DNA of 6,406 nucleotides from Actinomycetes bacterium (lineage in GTDB: Bacteria; Actinomycetota; Actinomycetes; Propionibacteriales; Propionibacteriaceae). Shown here piece after piece: positions 1 to 5,605 of this stretch; position 1 is the stretch's first letter, and every line of letters starts with the position of its first letter. A model generated the notes under the pieces. The model worked only from the letters and a program-made list of their open reading frames with translations. It was not told where the DNA came from and did no database searches. Both the position numbers and the translations under genes were made by a program. The DNA lies in contig JAEYNS010000110.1 in the NCBI GenBank assembly GCA_023412435.1, forward strand, positions 1-6,406, read 5' to 3'.

Positions 1-2523
1 GCCTACCGGCGGGCGCTGCTGCGGGTCGCCGCCCGTGACCTGACCGCCCCGGACGCGCTCGCCGTGCTGCCCGACATCGCCGGCGAGCTCGCCGACCTGG
101 CCGACGCCACCATCGAGGCTGCGCTGGCCCTGGCCCGCGGCGAGGTGCCCGGCTGGGAGCAGGCGCGGCTGGGCATCATCGCCCTGGGCAAGACCGGGGC
201 ACGGGAACTCAACTACGTCAGCGACGTGGACCTGCTGTACCTCGCCGAACCTGCCCGTGACGCCGACGACGCGCCGGTCTGCGGCACCGAGCGTGCCCTC
301 GAGGTCGCGACCCGGCTGGTCGGGGCGATGGTGCGGGTGTGCTCGGCGAGCACACCGGCAGGCACGATCTGGCAGGTCGACTCCGCCCTGCGTCCCGAGG
401 GCAAGGCGGGCCCGCTGGTGCGCACCCTTGCCTCGCACCGGGCCTACTACGAGAAGTGGGCCAAGAACTGGGAGTTCCAGGCGATGCTCAAGGCCCGTCC
501 GATGGCCGGGGACCTGTCCCTCGCCCAGGAGTTCGTCGACATGGTGTGGCCGATGGTCTGGCGGGTTGCCGACGACGACCAGTTCGTCGCCGAGACCCAG
601 GCGATGCGCCGCCGGGTGGTCTCACTGCTGCCGCCCGCCCAGGCCGAGCAGGAGATCAAGCTGGGCGCCGGAGGGCTGCGCGATGTCGAGTTCAGCGTCC
701 AGCTGTTGCAGCTGGTGCACGGCAGGGGGGACGAGCGGCTCAGGCTGCGCGGCACCTTCGAGGCGCTCGACACCCTGATCGCCCACGGCTACGTCGGACG
801 GGCGGACGGCCACGACCTGAACACCGCCTACCGGCTGCAGCGACTGCTCGAGCACCGGTTGCAGTTGCACCGGCTGCGGCGCACCCACCTGATGCCGGGC
901 GACGAGCTCAACCAGCGCTGGCTGGCCCGCAGCGTCGGGCTGCCCGACACCAGGGAGCTCGTCCACCTGTGGCGCAGTTCGACCCGGCGCGTGCTCAGCC
1001 TGCACCAGCGGTTGTTCTACTCCCCGCTGCTGGAGGCGGTGGCGCGGATCCCGTCCGACGAGGTGCGGCTCACCTCGGAAGCCGCCGAGACCCGGCTCCG
1101 GGCGCTGGGCTACGGCGACCCGCGGGCTGCGCTGCGCCACATCGAGGCGCTCACCACGGGCATGAGCCGACGGGCCGAGATCCAGCGCCAGTTGCTGCCG
1201 GCGATGCTGGGCTGGTTCACCGCAGGCCCCAACCCCGACCATGGGCTGCTCGCCTTCCGGCAGGTCTCCGACGCGCTCGGCACCACGCCGTGGTACCTGC
1301 GGGCGCTGCGCGACGAGGGCACCACCGCCGAGCACTTCGCGAAGGTCCTGGCGTCCAGCCGGTACGCCGTCGACCTGCTGTTGCGCAAGCCGCAGAGCGC
1401 GGCCTGGCTGAGCGAGGCCGACGGTCTCGCCCCCCGCCAGCGGGCCGACGTGCTCGCCGAGATGGTCGCCGCCACCCGCCGCCACGACAAGGACGCCGAC
1501 GCGGTAGCCGCGCTACGGGCGGTCCGGCGCAGCGAGCTGCTTCGGCTGGCGATGGCCGACCTGCTCGGCGAGGTCGACCTGGCGACCCTCGGCCACGCGC
1601 TGTCCGACCTGGCAGGGGCAACCATCGACGCCGCGCTGGAGGTCGCCGCCCGCGGGATGGATGCGGTGCCGAGGCTCGCGGTGATCGCGATGGGCCGCTG
1701 GGGCGGCGGCGAGCTGTCCTACGCCTCCGACGCCGACGCGATGATCGTCATCGACTCCGATGTGCCGGCGGCGACCCAGGCCGCCACCACGCTGATCGGC
1801 AGGGTGCGGACGCTGCTCTCCCAGCCCGGCCCCGACCCGGCGCTGCAGCTCGATCTCGACCTGCGCCCTGAGGGCAAGGGCGGGTCGATGGTGCGCAGCC
1901 TGGCGTCCTACCAGGCCTACTACCGCCGCTGGTCATCGACCTGGGAGGCGCAGGCGTTGCTGCGGGCGCGGGCCGGGGCGGGCGATGCTGAGCTCGGGCG
2001 GGAGTTCGAGCAGTCGGTCGACCCCGTCCGCTACCCGATGGACGGGCTGACCCGCAGCCAGCTGCTGGAGATCCGGCGGCTGAAGGCACGGATGGAGAAC
2101 GAGCGGATGCCGCGCGGCTCCGACCCTGCCCGCAACACCAAGCTCGGGCCGGGCGGGCTCTCGGATGTCGAGTGGGTGGTGCAGCTCGTCCAGCTGCAAC
2201 ACGGCGGCACGATCGGGGCGCTGCGCACCCCGCGCACCATGCCCGCCCTCGCCGCCGCGGCGGACGCGGAGCTCATCGGGGACGCCGACGCCCACGAGCT
2301 CGCGGAAGCCTGGCGGTTCGCCTCCCGGATCCGCAACGCGATCATGCTGCTACGGGGCCGGGCGTCCGACACCATCCCGACCGACACCCGTGACCTGTCG
2401 GCGGTCGCCCAGATCCTCGGCTACGGCAAGGGTGAGTCCTCGCTGATGGTCGAGGACTACCGTCGCGGCGCCCGGCTCGCCCGCCAGGTGATGGACCGCC
2501 TGTTCTGGGGCGCCGACGGCTGA
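1..2523 (+). CDS. glnE: Bifunctional glutamine synthetase adenylyltransferase / adenylyl-removing enzyme, C-terminal 840 residues (5' end cut)
   Basis: GlnE switches glutamine synthetase off by adenylylating it and on by removing AMP, in response to PII and glutamine, in the cytoplasm. The reading frame is open from base 1, so the gene starts upstream; about 150 residues are probably missing, since actinobacterial GlnE is near 1,000. Two homologous nucleotidyltransferase halves are visible (numbering from base 1). The first, adenylyl-removing half has GKTGARELNYVSDVD at 63-77 and LRPEGKAG near 130-137. The second, adenylyltransferase half has GRWGGGELSYASDAD at 565-579 and DLDLRPEGKGG near 618-628. 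Each is followed by a helical segment with a matching signature, KLGAGGLRDVEF at 220 and KLGPGGLSDVEW at 714. The paired Asp residues (75/77 and 577/579) fit the metal-binding G-x-D-x-D pattern of the family, so both activities look intact. The stop codon is 28 bases before dprE1. Identification is very secure; that the two halves are catalytically active is inferred. Confidence 0.97.
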   Translation, partial: AYRRALLRVAARDLTAPDALAVLPDIAGELADLADATIEAALALARGEVPGWEQARLGIIALGKTGARELNYVSDVDLLYLAEPARDADDAPVCGTERALEVATRLVGAMVRVCSASTPAGTIWQVDSALRPEGKAGPLVRTLASHRAYYEKWAKNWEFQAMLKARPMAGDLSLAQEFVDMVWPMVWRVADDDQFVAETQAMRRRVVSLLPPAQAEQEIKLGAGGLRDVEFSVQLLQLVHGRGDERLRLRGTFEALDTLIAHGYVGRADGHDLNTAYRLQRLLEHRLQLHRLRRTHLMPGDELNQRWLARSVGLPDTRELVHLWRSSTRRVLSLHQRLFYSPLLEAVARIPSDEVRLTSEAAETRLRALGYGDPRAALRHIEALTTGMSRRAEIQRQLLPAMLGWFTAGPNPDHGLLAFRQVSDALGTTPWYLRALRDEGTTAEHFAKVLASSRYAVDLLLRKPQSAAWLSEADGLAPRQRADVLAEMVAATRRHDKDADAVAALRAVRRSELLRLAMADLLGEVDLATLGHALSDLAGATIDAALEVAARGMDAVPRLAVIAMGRWGGGELSYASDADAMIVIDSDVPAATQAATTLIGRVRTLLSQPGPDPALQLDLDLRPEGKGGSMVRSLASYQAYYRRWSSTWEAQALLRARAGAGDAELGREFEQSVDPVRYPMDGLTRSQLLEIRRLKARMENERMPRGSDPARNTKLGPGGLSDVEWVVQLVQLQHGGTIGALRTPRTMPALAAAADAELIGDADAHELAEAWRFASRIRNAIMLLRGRASDTIPTDTRDLSAVAQILGYGKGESSLMVEDYRRGARLARQVMDRLFWGADG

Positions 2524-2543
2524 CCTGCGCCCGCGACTAGAGT

Positions 2544-2549
2544 GAAGGA
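2544..2549 (+). promoter_or_regulatory. Purine-rich ribosome-binding site of dprE1
   Basis: GAAGGA lies two bases before the ATG at 2552, which is closer than the usual 5-9 base spacing but is the only Shine-Dalgarno-like sequence in the 28-base glnE-dprE1 gap. Just upstream, TAGAGT at 2538-2543 resembles an actinobacterial TANNNT -10 box, but no convincing -35 box stands before it. A weak internal promoter giving a nearly leaderless dprE1 mRNA is therefore possible but unproven. No terminator hairpin is visible in the gap, so read-through from glnE is expected. Confidence 0.45.
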
Positions 2550-2551
2550 CG

Positions 2552-3985
2552 ATGACCACCTCGCCCTTGCAGGATCTGCCGACCACCACCCAGCGCCTCT
2601 CGGGGTGGGGGCGGGCCGCTGCCACCACCGCCCAGGTGCTGTCCACCCCTGACGTCGACCTGATCGCCCGCGCGGTCGCCGCTGTGGCAGGGCACAACGC
2701 CGACTCCCCGTCCCACCTGCGCCGCGGCATCCTGGCCCGGGGCCTGGGCCGCAGCTACGGCGACGTCGCCCAGAACGCCGGCGGGCTCGTGGTCGACATG
2801 ACGGCGCTGAGCACCATCCACCACATCGACCCGGTCGCCGGCACCGTCGACGTCGACGCCGGGGTCAGCCTCGACCACCTGATGCGCGCCGCGCTGCCGC
2901 ACGGCCTGTGGGTCCCGGTCCTTCCCGGAACCCGGCAGGTCACCGTCGGCGGGGCGATCGGCGCCGACGTCCACGGCAAGAACCACCACAGCGCGGGCTC
3001 CTTCGGCGACCACGTCGCGTCGCTGCAGCTGCTGGTGGCGGACGGCCGCGTCCTCACGCTGGCCCCCGAGGGGTCGCCGGACGACCCGGAGGGCGAGCTG
3101 TTCTGGGCCACCGTCGGCGGAGTCGGGCTGACCGGCATCATCCTGCGGGTGGTGCTGCGGATGACCCGCACCCAGACCGCCTACTTCATCGCCGACGGGG
3201 TGGTCACCCACACCCTCGACGAGACCATCGCCGTCCACTCCGACGGCTCCGAGGCCCGCTACGACTACTCCAGTGCCTGGTTCGACGCGATCTCACCCCA
3301 GCCGAAGCTCGGCAGGGCGGCGATCTCCCGAGGCTCGCTGGCCACCCTCGACCAGTTGCGGGAGAGGGCGCCGAAGCTCGCCGCCGACCCGCTGGCCTTC
3401 AACGCCAGGCCGCTGTTCGAGCTGCCCGACGTCTTCCCCAACGGGCTGGCCAACAAGTACACGTTCTCCCTGCTGGGCAGCCTGTGGTACGCCAAGAGCG
3501 GCAACTACACCGGCAAGGTCCAGTCGCTGACGGGGTTCTACCACCCGCTCGACCTGTTCAGCGAGTGGAACCGGGCCTACGGCTCGCGCGGCTTCCTGCA
3601 ATACCAGTTCGTGGTGCCGCCCACGGCGGTGAGCGAGTTCAAGCAGCTCATCCGCGACATCCAGGCTTCCGGTCACTACTCCTTCCTGAACGTGTTCAAG
3701 CTGTTCGGCGAGGGCAACCGCGCACCGCTCAGCTACCCGATGGCCGGGTGGAACGTCTGCGTGGACTTCCCGATCAAGGCGGGGCTGCACGAGTTCCTCG
3801 CCGGCCTGGACGCCCGCGTCCTCGAGTTCGGCGGCCGGCTGTACACCGCCAAGGACTCCCGCGCCACCGCCGCCACCTTCCACGCGATGTATCCCGAGGT
3901 GGACGCCTGGATCGCCACCCGCCGGCGGATCGACCCCCACCAGGTGTTCGCCTCCGACCTCGCCCGACGACTGGAGCTGCTGTGA
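2552..3985 (+). CDS. dprE1: Decaprenylphosphoryl-beta-D-ribose 2'-oxidase (DprE1)
   Basis: DprE1 oxidises the 2'-hydroxyl of decaprenyl-phosphoryl-ribose with FAD, the first half of the epimerisation that yields decaprenyl-phosphoryl-arabinose, the arabinose donor for cell-wall arabinan. The 477-residue product has the N-terminal VAO/PCMH-type FAD domain: GWGR at 18-21, the flavin loop RGLGRSYGD at 63-71, and [14 protein letters not shown] ending at 146, whose His141 matches the FAD-linked His132 of the Mycobacterium tuberculosis enzyme as I recall it. The substrate/cap domain contains [10 protein letters not shown] with Cys403, at the position of M. tuberculosis Cys387 (target of benzothiazinones), and YTAKDSR with Lys434, equivalent to Lys418. 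The C-terminus [12 protein letters not shown] is nearly that of the mycobacterial protein. Length is slightly above the usual ~461, with the additional residues spread along the chain rather than forming a new domain. The ATG at 2552 fits the N-terminal alignment and has GAAGGA before it. It overlaps dprE2, so the two are translationally coupled. Confidence 0.95.
   Translation: MTTSPLQDLPTTTQRLSGWGRAAATTAQVLSTPDVDLIARAVAAVAGHNADSPSHLRRGILARGLGRSYGDVAQNAGGLVVDMTALSTIHHIDPVAGTVDVDAGVSLDHLMRAALPHGLWVPVLPGTRQVTVGGAIGADVHGKNHHSAGSFGDHVASLQLLVADGRVLTLAPEGSPDDPEGELFWATVGGVGLTGIILRVVLRMTRTQTAYFIADGVVTHTLDETIAVHSDGSEARYDYSSAWFDAISPQPKLGRAAISRGSLATLDQLRERAPKLAADPLAFNARPLFELPDVFPNGLANKYTFSLLGSLWYAKSGNYTGKVQSLTGFYHPLDLFSEWNRAYGSRGFLQYQFVVPPTAVSEFKQLIRDIQASGHYSFLNVFKLFGEGNRAPLSYPMAGWNVCVDFPIKAGLHEFLAGLDARVLEFGGRLYTAKDSRATAATFHAMYPEVDAWIATRRRIDPHQVFASDLARRLELL
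3973..3976 (+). promoter_or_regulatory. Ribosome-binding site supporting the GTG start of dprE2
   Basis: GGAG inside the last codons of dprE1 stands five bases before the GTG at 3982, a normal spacing. It favours that GTG over longer in-frame extensions, which would run antiparallel to no known DprE2 sequence and simply re-read the dprE1 coding region in another frame. Confidence 0.6.
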
Positions 3986-4740
3986 TCGACGCCACCGGAA
4001 ACCCCCAGACCGTGCTGCTGTTGGGCGGCACCTCCGACATCGGGCTCGCGATCGTGCGCGAGTACCTCGCCAAGCAGCCGCTGCGGGTGGTGCTCGCAGC
4101 CCGGCCGAGCCCTGTCCGGGAGGCGGCCGCCGAGGGGCTCCGCACCGCGGGTGCGACCGCCGTCGACGTGCTCGACTTCGACGCCACGGCCTTCGACACC
4201 CACGCCGGTGTCGTCGACGCCGCGTGGGCGCTGGCCGACATCGACGTCGCGATCGTCGCCTTCGGCCTGCTGGGGGACGCCGAGCAGGCCTGGCAGGACC
4301 AGCCCACCGCGGTCCAGCTCGCCCAGGTGAACTACACCGGCGCGGTCAGCGTCGGGGTGCTGCTCGGCCAGCGGATGAAGGCCCAGGGCTACGGCCAGAT
4401 CATCGCGCTGTCGAGCGTCGCCGGGGAACTGGTGCGGCGATCCAACTTCGTCTACGGCTCGACCAAGGCAGGCTTCGACGGCTTCTACCGGCTGCTCGGT
4501 GAGGCGCTGGCGCCGTTCGGGCCGAAGGTGCTGGTGGTCCGTCCCGGGCAGGTGCGCACCAAGATGCTGAGCGCTGTCACCGAGGGACCCGGCGCGGTGG
4601 CGCCGGACGTGCTCGCCCGTGAGGTGGTGGACGCGGTCCGCGACGGCCGCAGCCTGATCTGGGTGCCGGCGCTGTTCCGTCCGGCGATGGTGGTGCTGCG
4701 GCACCTTCCCCGTCCGATCTTCCGCAGGCTGCCGATCTAG
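3982..4740 (+). CDS. dprE2: Decaprenylphosphoryl-2-keto-beta-D-erythro-pentose reductase (DprE2), short-chain dehydrogenase
   Basis: DprE2 reduces the 2-keto intermediate made by DprE1 with NAD(P)H, giving decaprenyl-phosphoryl-arabinose. The product is 252 residues, against 254 that I recall for the M. tuberculosis enzyme. It has the short-chain dehydrogenase Rossmann fold: the nucleotide-binding loop GGTSDIG at 15-21, Asn117 in VNYTGAV, Ser144/Ser145 in ALSSVAGE, and the catalytic YGSTK with Tyr158 and Lys162, completing the Asn-Ser-Tyr-Lys set. The segments [14 protein letters not shown] and RPGQVRT and the C-terminal [15 protein letters not shown] closely follow mycobacterial DprE2, which separates it from generic SDR proteins. 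The GTG start overlaps the dprE1 stop as GTGA, preceded by GGAG. An upstream open stretch in the same frame is only the shadow of dprE1. The gene ends two bases from the convergent MBL gene. In mycobacteria dprE1-dprE2 is followed by the arabinosyltransferase gene aftA; that is not the case here. Confidence 0.95.
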   Translation: MIDATGNPQTVLLLGGTSDIGLAIVREYLAKQPLRVVLAARPSPVREAAAEGLRTAGATAVDVLDFDATAFDTHAGVVDAAWALADIDVAIVAFGLLGDAEQAWQDQPTAVQLAQVNYTGAVSVGVLLGQRMKAQGYGQIIALSSVAGELVRRSNFVYGSTKAGFDGFYRLLGEALAPFGPKVLVVRPGQVRTKMLSAVTEGPGAVAPDVLAREVVDAVRDGRSLIWVPALFRPAMVVLRHLPRPIFRRLPI

Positions 4741-4747
4741 CGCTAGA
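4736..4747. repeat. 12-bp perfect palindrome holding both convergent stop codons
   Basis: TCTAGCGCTAGA equals its own reverse complement. It contains the TAG of dprE2 (4738-4740) and, on the other strand, the TAG of the MBL gene (4743-4745), placed symmetrically about the centre. There is no loop and no T-run, so it does not look like an intrinsic terminator. Two CTAG tetranucleotides, usually scarce in bacterial DNA, lie within it. No other stem-loop is seen between the genes, so transcripts of both strands probably run into the opposite gene unless a factor stops them. Confidence 0.85.
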
Positions 4748-5531
4748 ACTCCAGGGCGGTCCCGTCGGGGTACGCCCGGGCGCCGAGGCTCGCCAGTTCC
4801 GCCTCCAGCTCCGGCAGCGGCGGGTTGTAATGGCTGAGGTGGACCGCCGCGACCAGCGTCGCGTCATGGACGGCACCGGCCTCGCGAAGCTCGGCCATCG
4901 TGGTGGCGAAGCTCGCCAGGTGGTGGTGCCCGTCGCCCAGGTCGGTGCGGCTGCCGAAGGTCTCCTCCAGGAGCAGCGCGTCCAGCCTGGCCCCGCGCAG
5001 CGCCTCCCGGGTGGCGGGGGGCAGCGGGCCGGTGTCGGTGGCGTAGAGCAGCCGGCGCGCGCCGTCATCGACCAGGTAGAGCAGCGCCTCCCCGAAGGCC
5101 TCGTGGCCGGCGGCCAGGGCGGTGAGCCGGTAGCCATCGACGTCGATGACGTCACCCGCGGTGAGCTCACGCAACTCCACGGCGGTCTGGCCCGGCGCCA
5201 GCCAGTCCCCGGCCTGGCGGATCACCGGCGCCGGCCCCACCACCTGCAGCGGTGCGTCGCTCACCCACGACCGGTGCAGCAGGAAGGCGGGGTCGAGGTG
5301 GTCGTGGTGCGCGTGCCCCACCGCCACGGTGCGGACGCCGGCCAGGCTGTGGCCGAGCCTGACCGCCTGGCCGGGCGCCTCGGGGCCGCAGTCGAGCAGG
5401 AGCCTGCCGTCCACCAGCACGGAGGTCGGGCTGCGCCGGCCACGCCGGGACTGGTCGAGACAGGTGGCGCACCTGCACCACGGGTTCGGCATCCCGTCAG
5501 CCGATCCGGTGCCGAGCAGGACGAGTCGCAT
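4743..5531 (-). CDS. PhnP-like metallo-beta-lactamase-fold hydrolase with structural zinc site
   Basis: A 262-residue cytoplasmic hydrolase of the MBL fold with no signal peptide. It opens with MRLVLLGTGSADG, followed by a Cys cluster (Cys19, Cys21, Cys24 in WCRCATC). The dinuclear metal motif HAHHDH at 73-78 supplies His73, His75, Asp77 and His78; further ligands are His143 (AGHE), Asp166 (YATDTG) and His231. HLSH at 231-234 gives a second histidine three residues on. This set matches the pattern I know from PhnP of E. coli (phosphoribosyl cyclic phosphodiesterase), where three cysteines and a histidine hold a structural zinc. I also recall this subfamily as an N-terminal domain fused to CobU-type adenosylcobinamide kinase in many actinobacteria; here it stands alone and ends in a normal stop. 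The substrate is not determinable: a cyclic or phosphodiester compound, possibly ribose-based, is an inference. The ATG start has AGGG seven bases upstream. It is divergent from the VOC gene and convergent with dprE2. Confidence 0.88.
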   Translation of the reverse strand: MRLVLLGTGSADGMPNPWCRCATCLDQSRRGRRSPTSVLVDGRLLLDCGPEAPGQAVRLGHSLAGVRTVAVGHAHHDHLDPAFLLHRSWVSDAPLQVVGPAPVIRQAGDWLAPGQTAVELRELTAGDVIDVDGYRLTALAAGHEAFGEALLYLVDDGARRLLYATDTGPLPPATREALRGARLDALLLEETFGSRTDLGDGHHHLASFATTMAELREAGAVHDATLVAAVHLSHYNPPLPELEAELASLGARAYPDGTALEF

Positions 5532-5537
5532 GGCCGC

Positions 5538-5543
5538 ACCCTA
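5538..5543 (-). promoter_or_regulatory. Possible -10 box for the MBL gene
   Basis: Read on the minus strand this is TAGGGT, a TANNNT actinobacterial -10 form. Six bases separate it from the ATG at 5531, so the predicted start point would fall on the start codon. No good -35 box is present 16-18 bases upstream. The same bases could instead serve as a ribosome-binding site (AGGG), so this assignment is weak. Confidence 0.3.
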
Positions 5544-5561
5544 ACCGTCGCCTGCGCATCC

Positions 5562-5590
5562 TTGGCGAATCGGGGTCGGACAGGTATGAT
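5562..5590 (+). promoter_or_regulatory. Sigma70-like promoter for the VOC gene, predicted leaderless
   Basis: TTGGCG (5562-5567) and TATGAT (5585-5590) are separated by exactly 17 bases and match the TTGACA/TATAAT consensus at 4 and 5 of 6 positions. The predicted transcription start, about seven bases after the -10 box, is base 5597, the A of the ATG. No Shine-Dalgarno sequence stands at the usual distance before this ATG. Leaderless mRNAs are common in actinobacteria, so both facts agree. It lies within the 65-bp divergent region shared with the MBL gene. Confidence 0.7.
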
Positions 5591-5591
5591 A

Positions 5592-5605
5592 GTTGAATGC
5601 TCAAC
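5592..5605. promoter_or_regulatory. Inverted repeat over the VOC start codon, candidate repressor operator
   Basis: GTTGA and TCAAC are perfect 5-bp inverted arms with the four bases ATGC between them, covering the end of the promoter, the predicted transcription start and the first codons. TTGA-N4-TCAA arms are typical of sites bound by winged-helix dimers such as MarR-family regulators, which often control VOC/dioxygenase genes in response to quinones or phenols. The regulator type is an inference; no regulator gene is in the window. Confidence 0.5.

Noticed and set aside
339..1871. 510-codon plus-strand frame inside glnE
   Set aside because: Translation is an Ala/Arg/Pro/Gly-rich shadow of glnE with no domain signature; the glnE frame carries all conserved motifs.
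2520..2543. CTGACC plus TAGAGT considered as a full promoter for dprE1
   Set aside because: The spacing between the boxes is about 12 bases, too short for a sigma70-type promoter; only the -10-like element is kept as a weak possibility.
2908..3981. Apparent 358-residue N-terminal extension of dprE2
   Set aside because: It re-reads dprE1 in another frame with shadow composition; the GTG at 3982 with GGAG upstream gives the normal DprE2 length and N-terminus.
3733..4704. 323-codon minus-strand frame antisense to dprE1-dprE2
   Set aside because: No family motif, His/Arg/Gly-rich composition, and full overlap with two well-supported genes.
4736..4747. Palindrome considered as an intrinsic terminator
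   Set aside because: It has no loop, only a short stem and no T-tract on either strand.
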